Assembly: GCF_013423485.1 (NCBI RefSeq) | Contig: NZ_JABFFR010000003.1 | Coordinates: 62,001 to 126,000 of the forward strand | DNA length: 64,000 bases | Direction: 5' to 3' | From: Azospirillum oleiclasticum | GTDB lineage: Bacteria; Pseudomonadota; Alphaproteobacteria; Azospirillales; Azospirillaceae | In this document: piece after piece, positions 25,332-36,124 of the stretch | How the letters are laid out: each line of letters begins with the position of its first letter | Numbering within the stretch: the stretch's first letter is position 1 | Position numbers and translations under genes: made by a program | Notes under the pieces: model-generated | The model's database searches: none | What the model saw: only the letters and a program-made list of their open reading frames with translations | Told to the model about the DNA's origin: nothing

Positions 25332-27304
25332 CGGCGCAGCTCCCGCGCCATGTCCAGCTCCGCGCGGCCGCCCTGGAGCTTGGACCGGTAGACCAGCAGC
25401 GCCTCCAGCACGCGCTGCACATAGTTGCGCGTCTCGTAGATGGGGATCAGCTCCATCCAATCGACGACGTCGATGGCCTCGGTCCGCGGGTCGCCGAACT
25501 GGTCGATCCACTGGCGTACCCGGCCCGGACCGGCGTTGTAGCCGGCGATCGCCAGCACGTAGGAGCCGTTGAAGCGGTCCACCAGATCGCCAATGTAGGT
25601 CGATCCCAGCAGCACGTTGTAGTCGGGATCGGCGGTCAGCCGCGCGTGGGTGTGGCGGATGCCGAGCTGCTTGGCCACGAGCTGCGCCGTGGTCGGCATG
25701 AGCTGCATCAGCCCGCGCGCGCCGGCCGACGACACGACGTTGGTGTTGAAGGTGCTTTCCTGGCGGATGATGGCGTGGACCAGCGACACCTCGGTGGCAT
25801 TCCGGCTGGCCGACACCAGCGGGTAGCCGACCTCCGTCAGGTAGACCTCGTTCTGCGCGGCGTCCTTGGCGGCGGCGACCGCGAGGTCCGGGCGTCCGAC
25901 ATCGCGCGCCAGCCGGCCGGCCAGCACATAGTCGGCGGGGGATTTGGCGTCCAGGCTGATTCGGCGCAGGAAGCCGGTGAGCCGGTCGTTCTCCCGGCCG
26001 CTGATCTGAACGAGCTGGCGGATGACCTGCACCACCTCCCGCCGCTCGAAGGCCGTGACCTGGGCGTTCGCCACCTTCGGCTCCTCCGGCACGGTCACAC
26101 GGGCCGAGCCGCCGAGGTTGGACACGGCGAGCTGGCCGTAGAAGGTGGTGCCGTAGCCCGACGCCTTGGTGAACCACTCCCGCGCCTGTTCGCGGTTGCC
26201 GAGCGCCTCGGCGGCGCGTCCGCACCAGTAGGCGCCGCGCGCCCGGCTGATCGGCGCGGTCACCGTGCGGTAGAGGGTGTGGAAGTGCTTGAAGGCCTCG
26301 GACGGCTGGTCGAGGAAGCGCAGCGCCAGCCAGCCGGCCAGGAACTCCGCCTCCATGTGGGTGACGCCGTCCTCCTGCCGGTGGGTGGAGGCGATCCGGT
26401 AGGCCATGCGGTAGTCGCCGCGCTCGATGGCGCGCCGTGCCAGGATGTGCCGCTCGCCCCACCAGGACTGCTGGCGGCCCAGCTCCGGCGGCGGCTTCAG
26501 GAAGATCGCCAGCGCGCCGTCGTCGTCGCCCTTGCGGCGCAGCCAGCGGGCGCGGTCGAACAGCAGGCCGGGATCGTTGCGCAGGCTGGACGGCACGCGG
26601 GCGAAGGCGGCATCAGCCCCGCCCCGGTCGCCATCCAGCGCCATGCGGGCGTCGAGCAGCGCGTCATAGCCCTCGCCCAGCAGATCCAGCATGCGGCGCG
26701 CGGACGTCTCCTGCCGCTCCCACAGCAGGCGGTCGAAGCGGGTGACGTGGTCCTGCTTGCGCAGGTGGCTGCGGTAGCGGCCGAGGAACTCCGCCTCGTC
26801 GGTGGGGCCGAAGGAACCCTCGACCCACCGGGCGCGCACCAGCTTCACCGCCTGCTCCTCCCCGCCGGTGGCGAGCAGCGTGTCGGCGTAGCGCATCACC
26901 CCCTCGTTCGACTGGGGCGGGTAGTCGCGGAACCACGCGAGCACGCGGTTCTCGTCCATGTCGAGCGGCATCGCTTTCTCCGCCTGGCGGCGGAGCTGGG
27001 TCATGTTGGGCCAGTCGCCGTTGTCGCGGATGAAGGCGGCGATCTCGTCGAAGCTGCCGCCGGCGGGGGTGGCGAGCTGCATCCAGCGGATCACCTTGGC
27101 CGGCAACGGATCCTTGGCGCGCGACGCCAATCGCAGCGCTTCGTCATGGCGGTCGTTGTCGGCCGCCCGAAACGCGTCGCGGTAGATGGTGATGTCGGCC
27201 TGCGACAGGGGTGCGGCGGCGGCGGGCAGGGCGGCCGCCAGGGTGAGCGGAATCGACAGCAGACCGGCTCGCAGCGCGGCTCTGGTGCTCTTGCCCGCGC
27301 CCAT
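25328..27304 (-). CDS. Soluble lytic murein transglycosylase
   Basis: The enzyme cleaves peptidoglycan glycan strands to 1,6-anhydro products. The 658-residue protein has a signal peptide (about residues 1-31), a long superhelical region rich in paired helices, and a C-terminal SLT domain with catalytic Glu near residue 516 in [21 protein letters not shown]-type context and the motif [13 protein letters not shown]. The open frame continues upstream, but the ATG at 27304 starts at the signal peptide. It is divergent from dapA with a 54-base gap and overlaps the HAD gene. Confidence 0.92.
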   Translation of the reverse strand: MGAGKSTRAALRAGLLSIPLTLAAALPAAAAPLSQADITIYRDAFRAADNDRHDEALRLASRAKDPLPAKVIRWMQLATPAGGSFDEIAAFIRDNGDWPNMTQLRRQAEKAMPLDMDENRVLAWFRDYPPQSNEGVMRYADTLLATGGEEQAVKLVRARWVEGSFGPTDEAEFLGRYRSHLRKQDHVTRFDRLLWERQETSARRMLDLLGEGYDALLDARMALDGDRGGADAAFARVPSSLRNDPGLLFDRARWLRRKGDDDGALAIFLKPPPELGRQQSWWGERHILARRAIERGDYRMAYRIASTHRQEDGVTHMEAEFLAGWLALRFLDQPSEAFKHFHTLYRTVTAPISRARGAYWCGRAAEALGNREQAREWFTKASGYGTTFYGQLAVSNLGGSARVTVPEEPKVANAQVTAFERREVVQVIRQLVQISGRENDRLTGFLRRISLDAKSPADYVLAGRLARDVGRPDLAVAAAKDAAQNEVYLTEVGYPLVSASRNATEVSLVHAIIRQESTFNTNVVSSAGARGLMQLMPTTAQLVAKQLGIRHTHARLTADPDYNVLLGSTYIGDLVDRFNGSYVLAIAGYNAGPGRVRQWIDQFGDPRTEAIDVVDWMELIPIYETRNYVQRVLEALLVYRSKLQGGRAELDMARELRR

Positions 27305-27358
27305 GAGGACGGCTACTGTGCGCGACGCTTTTTTTTGTGCAGGACGGAGGGTCACGTC

Positions 27359-28234
27359 ATGTTCCACGGTTCCATCGTCGCGCTCATCACCCCGTTCAAG
27401 GATGGGAAAGTCGACGAGGCCGCCTTCCAGTCCTTCGTCGAGTGGCAGGTGTCCGAGGGCACGCACGGTCTGGTCCCGGTCGGAACCACCGGAGAATCGC
27501 CGACGCTCAGCCACGACGAGCACCGGCGCGTCGTCGAGCTGTGCATCGAGGCGGCGGGCGGCCGCGTGCCGGTCATCGCCGGCACCGGCTCCAATTCCAC
27601 CGCCGAGGCGATCGAGCTGACGCAGCACGCCAAGCAGGCGGGCGCCACCGCGGCGCTCGTCGTCACGCCCTACTACAACAAGCCTACGCAAGAGGGTCTG
27701 TACCAGCATTTCAAGGCGATCCATGACGCGGCCGATCTACCGATCATTATCTACAACATTCCGGGCCGCAGTGTCGTGGATATGTCGGTGGCGACGATGG
27801 CGCGGCTCGCCAAGCTGCCGAACATCGTCGGCGTGAAGGACGCGACCGCCGATCTGGTCCGCCCGCTGCGCACGCGGGTGGAGATCGGCCCGGACTTCTG
27901 CCAGCTGTCGGGCGAGGACGCCACCGCCGTGGCCTTCCTGGCCCAGGGCGGGGTGGGCTGCATCTCGGTCACCGCCAACGTGGCGCCGCGCCTGTGCGCG
28001 GAGATGCAGAACGCCTGGCGCAAGGGCGACTTCGCCACCTGCGAGCGCTACCGCGACCTGCTGATGCCGCTGCACGACGCGATGTTCGTGGAAACCTCGC
28101 CGGGTCCGGTGAAGTACGCCGCCAGCCTGCTCGGCAAGTGCGGCGAGGAGGTGCGGCTGCCGCTGGTGCCGGTGTCGGACTCCACCCGCGTCGCGGTGCG
28201 CGAGGCCATGGTGCAGACCGGCTTGCTGACCTGA
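27359..28234 (+). CDS. dapA: 4-hydroxy-tetrahydrodipicolinate synthase
   Basis: DapA condenses pyruvate and aspartate semialdehyde, the first step of the lysine and diaminopimelate branch. The 291-residue TIM-barrel has GTTGES (42-47), Tyr132 in IIYNIPGRS and the Schiff-base Lys160 in [11 protein letters not shown] 27359 has GGACGGAGGG before it. smpB follows 22 bases later, the usual dapA-smpB order in alphaproteobacteria. Confidence 0.96.
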   Translation: MFHGSIVALITPFKDGKVDEAAFQSFVEWQVSEGTHGLVPVGTTGESPTLSHDEHRRVVELCIEAAGGRVPVIAGTGSNSTAEAIELTQHAKQAGATAALVVTPYYNKPTQEGLYQHFKAIHDAADLPIIIYNIPGRSVVDMSVATMARLAKLPNIVGVKDATADLVRPLRTRVEIGPDFCQLSGEDATAVAFLAQGGVGCISVTANVAPRLCAEMQNAWRKGDFATCERYRDLLMPLHDAMFVETSPGPVKYAASLLGKCGEEVRLPLVPVSDSTRVAVREAMVQTGLLT

Positions 28235-28256
28235 CGGAGCGGACGGGAGACAGCTT

Positions 28257-28733
28257 TTGGCACCGCGCGAGCCGGAACCGAGACGCCTGGCGGCCCAGAA
28301 CCGCCGGGCGCGCTTCGACTATTTCATCGAGGACACGCTTGAGGCCGGGCTGATGCTGACCGGCACCGAGGTGAAATCGCTGCGCTCGGGCCGGGCCAGC
28401 ATCAACGAATCCTACGCCGGGCTCGACCATGGCGAGCTGTACCTGTTCAACGCGTACATCCCGGAGTACCTGCAGGCCGGCCGCTGGCTCCAGCACGAGG
28501 TGCGGCGCCCGCGCAAGCTGCTGGTGCACAAGCGCGAGCTGAACAAGCTGATGGGCGCCATCAAGCAGAAGGGCGTTACGCTGGTGCCGATGACGGTGTA
28601 CTTCAACGACCGTGGCATCGCGAAGGTGCAGGTCGGGCTGGCCACCGGCAAGCGCAAGGTGGACAAGCGCGAGACCGAGAAGGCCCGGACCTGGCAGCGC
28701 GACAAAGCCCGGCTGATGCGCGAGAAGGGCTGA
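28257..28733 (+). CDS. smpB: SsrA-binding protein SmpB
   Basis: SmpB binds tmRNA and brings it to stalled ribosomes. The 158-residue protein has the core [30 protein letters not shown] and the basic C-terminal tail ending in REKG. No ATG is available: TTG at 28257 with GGGAGA about seven bases upstream is the start that gives the normal length. The tmRNA gene itself is not in this window. Confidence 0.94.
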   Translation: MAPREPEPRRLAAQNRRARFDYFIEDTLEAGLMLTGTEVKSLRSGRASINESYAGLDHGELYLFNAYIPEYLQAGRWLQHEVRRPRKLLVHKRELNKLMGAIKQKGVTLVPMTVYFNDRGIAKVQVGLATGKRKVDKRETEKARTWQRDKARLMREKG

Positions 28734-28737
28734 TCCC

Positions 28738-29760
28738 ATGGCACGTACATCCCAGCGCGGCAGCGACCGCGAGGCGGTGCTGGCCTCGGTCGCGGCGGAG
28801 GCACTGACCGATCGGGCGCCCCGTGGGCGCGTCCTCGTCATGGGTGACCTCGACGGCGGCGTGTCCGCCGCCTTGCACGGTGCGGGCTGCAAGGTGGTGC
28901 CCTGGCAGCGGCAGGCGCTCGGCGGCCGGCCGGCCTCCGCCTGGCCGCCGGAGGGGCCGTTCGGTGGTGTGGTCCTGCGGCTGCCGCAGGGCCGCGCCGC
29001 CTTGGCCATGGACCTGCACGCCGCCGCAGCCCGGCTGGAGCCCGGCTCGCCCCTGTGGATCTACGGCAGCAAGGACGAGGGCATCCAGTCCGTTCCCAAG
29101 CATCTGGACGGTCTGGCCGAGGGGGCCGAGTCCATCCTGGTGAAGCGGCACGCGCGGGTGCTGGAGCTGCGCCGCACGGCCGAAGCGGCGCGCGGCGGGC
29201 TGGAGGACTGGCGGGAGACGGTGACGCTGGATCTGCCCGGCGTGGCCGGCCCGGTGGAGATCGTTACGTATCCGGGTCTGTTCGCCCATGGCCGGCTCGA
29301 CGCCGGCACCGCCTGCCTGTTGGAGGCGCTGCCGGAGATCAAGGCGGGCGCGCGGGTGCTGGATTTCGGTTGCGGCGCCGGGGTGATCGCCCGTGCCATC
29401 CGCGACCGGGTGCCGGACGCCCGCGTCACGCTGCTGGACGTGGACGCGCTGGCGCTGCACGCCGCAAGGCGGAACGTTCCGGATGCGGACATGGTGTTGA
29501 GCGATGGCTGGGCCGGCCTCGCGGCTGGCGAGCGCTTCGACCTGATCGTCAGCAACCCGCCCATCCACCGCGGCAAGGATGAGGATTTCTCCACGCTCGA
29601 CGCGCTGGCAAAACAGTCCTCCGGACGGCTGCGGCCCAAAGGTGCGCTGGTGGCGATCGTCCAACGCACGGCGGGAGCCGGCAAGCTGTTCGCGGCCGGC
29701 TTGAAGAACGCGGCACTTCTCCTTGAAACGCCACAGTTCCAGGTGTGGCGGGGCGGCTGA
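28738..29760 (+). CDS. RsmC-like class I rRNA methyltransferase
   Basis: The 340-residue protein has the duplicated layout of RsmC/RlmG enzymes: a degenerate N-terminal methyltransferase domain and a functional C-terminal one with motif I VLDFGCGAGVIARAI near residue 207 and the catalytic NPPIHRG at 273-279. NPPxH(x)G is typical for N2-guanine methylation of 16S rRNA. It begins four bases after smpB. Assignment to RsmC rather than RlmG is not certain. Confidence 0.85.
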   Translation: MARTSQRGSDREAVLASVAAEALTDRAPRGRVLVMGDLDGGVSAALHGAGCKVVPWQRQALGGRPASAWPPEGPFGGVVLRLPQGRAALAMDLHAAAARLEPGSPLWIYGSKDEGIQSVPKHLDGLAEGAESILVKRHARVLELRRTAEAARGGLEDWRETVTLDLPGVAGPVEIVTYPGLFAHGRLDAGTACLLEALPEIKAGARVLDFGCGAGVIARAIRDRVPDARVTLLDVDALALHAARRNVPDADMVLSDGWAGLAAGERFDLIVSNPPIHRGKDEDFSTLDALAKQSSGRLRPKGALVAIVQRTAGAGKLFAAGLKNAALLLETPQFQVWRGG

Positions 29761-29762
29761 CC

Positions 29763-30818
<1,056 letters not shown>

Positions 30819-30819
30819 T

Positions 30820-30847
30820 CACCGCCGCGACTCAAGTCGCGGCGGTG
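30820..30847. terminator. Strong hairpin upstream of hemB
   Basis: A perfect 13-base stem (30820-30832 with 30835-30847) closes a two-base loop. It lies 53 bases upstream of the hemB start and downstream of the SnoaL-like gene on the same strand, so it may stop read-through into hemB. No U tract is present. Confidence 0.5.
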
Positions 30848-30946
30848 ATTTCGATGCGGACTCAACGATTGATCGCGTTGAAGGAATCCTTTGTCGGAAG
30901 GCCCCGGCGCTTGGGGCGGACCGGTTCAGCCGATCCGCCAAAGTTT

Positions 30947-30975
30947 CCCCGGTCCGCGACTCCCGCGGACCGGGG
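30947..30975. terminator. Strong hairpin after the SnoaL-like gene
   Basis: Twelve paired bases (30947-30958 with 30964-30975) and a five-base loop, 12 bases past the stop of the minus-strand gene at 30988. With the hairpin at 30820-30847 and a weaker GGCGGA/TCCGCC stem between them, it makes a row of three. No long U tract. Confidence 0.55.
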
Positions 30976-30987
30976 GACCACTGCGGT

Positions 30988-31344
30988 TCATGACCGAAAC
31001 GGCGTGAAGGTCTGGACCTGGATCCGGCCACCACGTACCAGAAGGGTATCCGTGGCCAATGGCATGAAGGAGCCGGCGGACCAGGTCATATAGGCGACCT
31101 CGCCTTCGATCACGTGGGTGCCGAGCTTGAAGGCGCTCCAGAACTCCGGCGATGCGGCTTTCAGGAACGCATCGAAGAAATCACGGATCTGTTGCAGGCC
31201 GCGGTACGTGGCATCGGGAGTCAGAAGCACCGACTGTTCCGTGTAGTCGGACAGAATAGCATCGATGCCGTCGCTGAATGCTCCCAGATGGTGCCCGAAC
31301 ACGCGCTGTGTCGCCTCGCTGGCTGTTTCCGTTGGAGTCGCCAT
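30988..31344 (-). CDS. SnoaL-like / NTF2-fold protein
   Basis: The 118-residue product has the small cone-shaped NTF2 fold pattern: an N-terminal helix (VFGHHLGAFSDGIDAILSDY), then TPDATYRGLQQIRDFFDAFL, and beta strands ending in GGRIQVQTFTPF. Members are either enzymes (isomerases, cyclases) or scaffolds and the sequence does not decide. GAGGAG lies about 12 bases before the ATG. The upstream neighbour on the same strand is a cupin. Confidence 0.75.
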   Translation of the reverse strand: MATPTETASEATQRVFGHHLGAFSDGIDAILSDYTEQSVLLTPDATYRGLQQIRDFFDAFLKAASPEFWSAFKLGTHVIEGEVAYMTWSAGSFMPLATDTLLVRGGRIQVQTFTPFRS

Positions 31345-31436
31345 GCTAGCGTGGTCTCCTCGCTGGATAGACGTCGATGGTCCGGTCGTTTAACTCTGGT
31401 CGGGTGGGCTGAGCGTCTGGCGCTTGGCCGCCGTGA

Positions 31437-31916
31437 TCACGCGGCCTTTTGGGACGCGACGAAGGAATCCCAGGCGCCCTGCGCCTCGGCCCATCCGATG
31501 TTGGCGATGATCGAGCCGTCCGGCCGCACGAAGGCCAGCGGTCCCAGGAACGTCATGTAGAATTCGCTCGCGACCGGAAAATGGGTCCTGTCATGGTAGG
31601 CACCCGATGACTCGAATCCATAGCCAGGGGCAACCGCGGTATCGCCGCCCTGATGCTTGCCGCCACGAACGTCCATCCGTCCTTTCGTGAGCAGATATTC
31701 GCCCGGACCGGTGTGAATGTGGGGGTTGAACGACGAACCGGCCGGACAGTCGAAGATCGCTGTCCAGGACCCCATCTCGGGCGAGACATGCAGGAGTCGC
31801 CACGTGATGCCGCCTTGGGAGAAGGCCTCGGGGAATGGAGACCAGGCGCTGTCGTCGATCTGAACATACTCTTCGGCGGCATGATGTTTGCTTTTTCTTT
31901 CGGCATTGACTTGCAT
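31437..31916 (-). CDS. Cupin-domain protein (ChrR/dihydroxyacetophenone-dioxygenase-like)
   Basis: The 159-residue single-domain cupin has the metal-binding motif 1 NPHIHTGPGEYLLTKG with His66, His68 and Glu73, and a later His near residue 107 (AYHDRTHFP) for motif 2. This resembles the cupin group that includes ChrR-like domains and acetylacetone or 2,4'-dihydroxyacetophenone dioxygenases, which cleave C-C bonds. A strong AGGGAGGAAA precedes the ATG. Whether it is an oxygenase cannot be settled by sight. Confidence 0.7.
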   Translation of the reverse strand: MQVNAERKSKHHAAEEYVQIDDSAWSPFPEAFSQGGITWRLLHVSPEMGSWTAIFDCPAGSSFNPHIHTGPGEYLLTKGRMDVRGGKHQGGDTAVAPGYGFESSGAYHDRTHFPVASEFYMTFLGPLAFVRPDGSIIANIGWAEAQGAWDSFVASQKAA

Positions 31917-32358
31917 GTTGTTTTCCTCCCTTGGGAGCGTTGAGTGGAGCAGGTCCGTTTTTCTTGGACGCTTTCTGTGAATGGACCAAGCTTAGCGCCG
32001 TGGGGCTCGATCCCGCATGCCTGCCGGCGCAATGTCGGTTGACTGTGAGTGCACAAGCCCGGCGCACCGACCCCACCGGAGCGAGGTGCGCAGGCCGATG
32101 CCGCCTTGCACGTCGACGCGAGGCGTGACGACCGTGATGTGACGCGTGGATCAGCCGGTTTCCTCCGGCCGCTGCTGTCATCCGGCGGCGCGTCGTTTTC
32201 GTGGAACCGGTCTTCCGCCCTCAGACGCACATCATTGTGTTTGGGCATCCGGCGGTCATCGGCAATCCTGGCGGTTGCCGGATCGAGAACCTCTCGGCGG
32301 AATCCCTGTCAACGGCAACCGTCGAGGGGAAGATTGCCGCGGGCTCCGCTTGGGCGTG
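31917..32358. other. Intergenic region, no feature recognised
   Basis: These 442 bases separate the cupin start from the AraC gene end. Open frames here are short and lack ribosome sites. I see no strong hairpin or promoter. Confidence 0.5.
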
Positions 32359-33345
32359 TCACGACGGACGCCGATCCGTCGGCACCGTCGAGCAGGCTTC
32401 ACGGCGGAAGTCGTACGGTGACGCTCCGTACGCCTCCTTGAAGCGGCGGCTGAAGTGGGTCGAACTCTGGAATCCCCAGGAGAAGGCGATGTCGGTGATC
32501 GTCCGCCGGGCCATCGTGGGGTTGGACAGTTCGCGACGGCAACGCGCAAGCCGCTCCCTGATGACGTACTGCAGAACGGTTGTTCCTTCCCGTTCGAACA
32601 GGCGGTGCAGATAGCGCACCGATATCCGGTTGGCCGTGGCGATGCCGCCCGGTGAAAGCTCCGGATCATCAAGATGTGTGTCGATGTGGTGTTTGACCCG
32701 CAAGAGCTGTGCGGCACGCAAGGGTGATGACTCGCTCCTGGATTCATCCATGCCTATGCTGCTGATCAGCATGCCCATCATGGCTTCGGTCAGCGCTTCG
32801 CCGTTCTGAAGAGCGCCGGAAAAAAAACCGGGCGACACCGAGTTGATGAACGAGGCAAGGAGCCTGGCCGGCTCCGACTCATGCGGCAGCGTGCTTTCGA
32901 GCGACTGCCAGGAGTTGGGCAACCAGCTCCTCAACCGCGACAGTGGCATCATCACGGATATCTTCTTCAGCCGCTCGACGACCGCGAAGCTCATGGGGCG
33001 CGTCGTGTTCCAGATCAGCACATCCCCGGCGCCAAGCGTGGCGGTCTTGCTGCCAATCGTGAAGTGCTCGCGGCCGGAAAGTACCAGCTGTATCGCCATC
33101 ATGTCCTGACGTTCGCTGCTGGCGTTCTCCTTTCTTCGAACCGCGCCACAAGGATCGCAGATGCAATTGACGATGTGAAGATTTCCGACGGAATGATGCT
33201 GAACTTCTGCATGGAATTCCGCCTTTCCTCCCCCGGTCAAAGTCCATGCGCCATAGACATCGTTGAGCTTCCGCTGCCAAGCTTCATATTGCTCGGTCGC
33301 TCCATACATGTTGGTACGCCAAGCCGTGTCAACCACTGCGCGCAT
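32359..33345 (-). CDS. AraC family transcriptional regulator
   Basis: The 328-residue protein has an N-terminal AraC-binding-like sensor domain (to about residue 200) and a C-terminal double helix-turn-helix of about 100 residues, with RISVRYLHRLFEREG, ITDIAFSWGFQSSTHFSRRFKEAYG and SPYDFR. ATG 33345 has GGGGAGGG nine bases upstream and is preferred over the TTG three codons earlier. Regulators of this build often respond to aromatic or small organic acids. Its target may be the cupin/SnoaL genes, transcribed in the same direction. Codon use is a little less GC-extreme than the core genes. Confidence 0.85.
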   Translation of the reverse strand: MRAVVDTAWRTNMYGATEQYEAWQRKLNDVYGAWTLTGGGKAEFHAEVQHHSVGNLHIVNCICDPCGAVRRKENASSERQDMMAIQLVLSGREHFTIGSKTATLGAGDVLIWNTTRPMSFAVVERLKKISVMMPLSRLRSWLPNSWQSLESTLPHESEPARLLASFINSVSPGFFSGALQNGEALTEAMMGMLISSIGMDESRSESSPLRAAQLLRVKHHIDTHLDDPELSPGGIATANRISVRYLHRLFEREGTTVLQYVIRERLARCRRELSNPTMARRTITDIAFSWGFQSSTHFSRRFKEAYGASPYDFRREACSTVPTDRRPS

Positions 33346-33635
33346 GTTGGTCAACCCTCCCCGTGGCCACCGGATTCTTGTTATGATTAATATTCATGAT
33401 CGCTGATTGTTGAATAATCAAGCATGGTTCCATGAGGGCATCGCCGACGGAGCGGGCGGCCCTGCCGACCACCCGGCAAACTTGCCTCCATCGACGTCAT
33501 GGCGATCGGGAACGAAGCGACGGGCGAATCCTCGCCTGTATGGACCGACGGACGACGGTGTGGCGTCCTCCCGCGAACCGTCACGGGTAAGTCACGGCCG
33601 TCGGGCCAGCCCGGACGCGGCCATCGACGGACGCT

Positions 33636-34508
33636 TCATCGGGCGATGGGCAGGCCCGACGGCATCGGCACGCCGTCCGGGCGGAATCCGGTGTCCTGCG
33701 TCTCCAGCTGCCAGCGCTGCCCCTGGCGGACGTAGCGGGAGACGAGACCGCGGGCGAAGGACGCCCCCTCCCACGACCGCACCTCGAAGGTGACGGCGGG
33801 GTTGGCTATGGTGATCAGATTGTAGGCGTTGGCTTCGTTGCGCAGCCGGGTCGATGTCGCGGTGGACGCCTGGGCCACCAGGATCGACCGGGCGACCTGG
33901 GTGTGGAAGCTCATGATGTCGCCGGAATAGGCGCGGTGCAGGTGACCGGCCAGCAGCAGATCGACGCCGCAGGCCTCCAGCGCCGGCAGGGCGAGACGGG
34001 CGCGTCCCACCAGCCGCGTCTGCGGCGCGTCGGGCGGCGGCAGGAACGGGTGATGGGTGAACAGCACCTTGAACACATGCTCCGGCACCTGGGCGAACAC
34101 CTCCTGGATGCGCCGGATCTGCTTGCCGTTGATGCGCCCGTGGGAGAAATCGAGGATCACCGAGCGCGCGGTGTTGATGCCGAGCACCGCGACATGGTCG
34201 TCGATGTGGAAGGGGCTGAGGTCGCGGCTGATGTAGCGGCGGTACGTCGCGAACGGGTCGGTGAAGCGCTGGAACAGATTGTAGACGGGAATGTCATGGT
34301 TGCCCGGCACCACCAGATAAGGGAAGGGCAGCCGTTCCAGGAACGCCCGCGCCGCCTTGAAGTGGGAGGGGAGCGCCCGCTGCACGAGGTCGCCGGAGAT
34401 CACCACCAGGTCGGGCCGCGTGTGGACCAGATCGGCCAGCAGCCCCTCGACGACAGTCGGGTCGATGCGGCCGAAATGCAGATCGGAGATGTGGGCGAGC
34501 GTCTTCAC
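33636..34508 (-). CDS. Metallophosphoesterase
   Basis: The 290-residue protein has the calcineurin-like phosphoesterase motifs in order: DLHFG (9-13), SGDLV (38-42), PGNHD (68-72), THHPF and AGHLHRAY. These bind a di-metal centre. The group includes cyclic nucleotide and phospholipid phosphodiesterases such as GlpQ/UDP-diacylglucosamine hydrolase relatives. The ATG overlaps the stop of the lipid kinase gene (ATGA), so a joint role in phospholipid or phosphodiester metabolism is plausible. Confidence 0.88.
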   Translation of the reverse strand: MKTLAHISDLHFGRIDPTVVEGLLADLVHTRPDLVVISGDLVQRALPSHFKAARAFLERLPFPYLVVPGNHDIPVYNLFQRFTDPFATYRRYISRDLSPFHIDDHVAVLGINTARSVILDFSHGRINGKQIRRIQEVFAQVPEHVFKVLFTHHPFLPPPDAPQTRLVGRARLALPALEACGVDLLLAGHLHRAYSGDIMSFHTQVARSILVAQASTATSTRLRNEANAYNLITIANPAVTFEVRSWEGASFARGLVSRYVRQGQRWQLETQDTGFRPDGVPMPSGLPIAR

Positions 34509-35410
34509 GGGTCCTCCCGCCTCGGCGTCAGCACGTTCAGGCCACCGGGCCTGATCCGGTAGACCAACGGCGGCTTCAGCCGCAGGACCTCGCCGTCATT
34601 GGCGACGCGCAGGCGGCGGCGCCGGCTGTTCACCGTAACGGTCGTGGCCGTCATGCTGTCCAACTCGTCATCCTCGGCCCAGGTTCCCAGCCCCATGCGC
34701 GCGACCAGCCGCAGCATGCCCCAGGCGTTGCGGTGGTGGGCGACATAGACGCCGAGCTTGCCCCGCTCCAGGCTCGCCCGGCGGATCACCGGCCCGTACC
34801 CCTCCTCGTAGGAGCCGTTGGACACGGCCAGGATCGGGGTGCGCACCCGGTGCGGCCCGGCGCCCAGATCGATCCACACCTCCAGCATCGGGAAGCGGTA
34901 GAGCGCCTTCACCGCCGCCACCGCCATGGCCGGCCATTTGCGCAGGTGATGCTGGCCGCGCTGGCGCTCGCGCTCCCGCACCATGGCGGGGAAGATGCCG
35001 AGAACGGAGTTGTTGAGGAACAGCGCACCGTTCACTTCGGCGATGTCGATCGGGCGGATGCTGCCGGCGGCCAGCGCGTCCACGGCCGCCGGCAAGTCGA
35101 GCGGAATCCCCATGTCGCGCGCCAGCAGGTTCATAGTGCCGAGCGGCAGCACGCCCAGCGCCTTTCCCGTGGGCGCCAGCAGATTGGCCGCCGTCGCGAT
35201 GGTGCCGTCACCGCCGCCCACCACAACCACATCGGCGTCGGACTGGACCGCCCGTTCCATGGCCGCGTGGCACTCGCGCGCCTCGACCGCCGCGGTGGTC
35301 ACCGTCGCTCCCTGCCGCTCGAAGGCCGAGGCTATCGTCGCGACGGCGGTGTCCCGCTCCATGTCCATCAGCGTTCCGGCGGACATGTTCAGAACGATGG
35401 CGACTTTCAT
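34505..35410 (-). CDS. Diacylglycerol kinase family lipid kinase
   Basis: The 301-residue protein shows the DAGK catalytic fold: nucleotide-binding GGGDGT (65-70), the LGVLPLGTMNLLARDMGIP segment and a C-terminal beta domain. It belongs to the soluble YegS/DgkB-type kinases that phosphorylate diacylglycerol or related lipids. The ATG at 35410 begins the fold (MKVAIVLNMSAG). It overlaps the phosphoesterase gene by four bases. Confidence 0.88.
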   Translation of the reverse strand: MKVAIVLNMSAGTLMDMERDTAVATIASAFERQGATVTTAAVEARECHAAMERAVQSDADVVVVGGGDGTIATAANLLAPTGKALGVLPLGTMNLLARDMGIPLDLPAAVDALAAGSIRPIDIAEVNGALFLNNSVLGIFPAMVRERERQRGQHHLRKWPAMAVAAVKALYRFPMLEVWIDLGAGPHRVRTPILAVSNGSYEEGYGPVIRRASLERGKLGVYVAHHRNAWGMLRLVARMGLGTWAEDDELDSMTATTVTVNSRRRRLRVANDGEVLRLKPPLVYRIRPGGLNVLTPRREDP

Positions 35411-35538
35411 GCAGGTCCGTTCCAGGGATGCCGACGGCGGGGCGCGGTCACGCCATGATCTGTCGCGCGGTCCCTGAACGTGCAAGGGGCGGACGCGGTT
35501 CCCCGCGGATCTGTCCGGTGCCGCCAGCCCGGTGCCGG

Positions 35539-35913
35539 TCAATGGTCGAACAGGCCCGACAGAACGGTCAACAGGTCGGCCTCGTGGAAGGGCTTCTGAA
35601 GGGACGGGCGGTTGCGGAACGCATCGACAATCCCGCCTTCCCCGTAGCCGCTGGCGAACGCGAAGGGAATGCCGCGCGCCGCCAGCGCCTCCGCCACCGG
35701 GAAAACCGCCTGTCCGCCGACGTTCACGTCCAGCAGGGCGGCGTGCACCGGTTCGGCGCTGCGCGCGAGGTCGAGCGCCTGATCCAGGCTGTAGGCCGGG
35801 CCGACGACCGACGCGCCGGCCTCCGCCAGCATGTCTTCGACCATCATGGCCACGACCGCCTCGTCCTCGACGAGAAGGATGCTGCGGCCCTGGAGGGGTG
35901 CGGAGTCGGTCAT
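35539..35913 (-). CDS. Single-domain response regulator (CheY-like)
   Basis: The 124-residue protein is a lone receiver domain with acidic pocket EDE (16-18), phosphoacceptor Asp62 (LLDVNVGG) and Lys in SLQKPF. There is no output domain and no kinase next to it, so it is probably a phosphate shuttle or a sink for a hybrid kinase elsewhere. The FASGYGE segment is typical of alphaproteobacterial FAT-GUY type receivers, which relay phosphate in stress signalling. Confidence 0.88.
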   Translation of the reverse strand: MTDSAPLQGRSILLVEDEAVVAMMVEDMLAEAGASVVGPAYSLDQALDLARSAEPVHAALLDVNVGGQAVFPVAEALAARGIPFAFASGYGEGGIVDAFRNRPSLQKPFHEADLLTVLSGLFDH

Positions 35914-36124
35914 GCGGAAGCCATGATCACGGGTCGGGGCGCAGCCGGAAGCCGGCCGCCGTCGCGGAATGATGCGGTTTGACGGGCGGTGATGCAACTG
36001 ACCATCCGGGCTTATGACCTCGGTTTCCGGCGGTGTCACGGCGCGCTGTACCGCTGCGGCCTCCGCTGCGCTAGGATCGCGCCCGACGGCGCGGCAGGCG
36101 CCGCGGTTGGGGAGGGTTGTGACC

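Noticed and set aside
33363-33424. A/T-rich imperfect palindrome upstream of the AraC gene
   Set aside because: The two arms need a two-base bulge, and I cannot tell it from an AT-rich promoter region.
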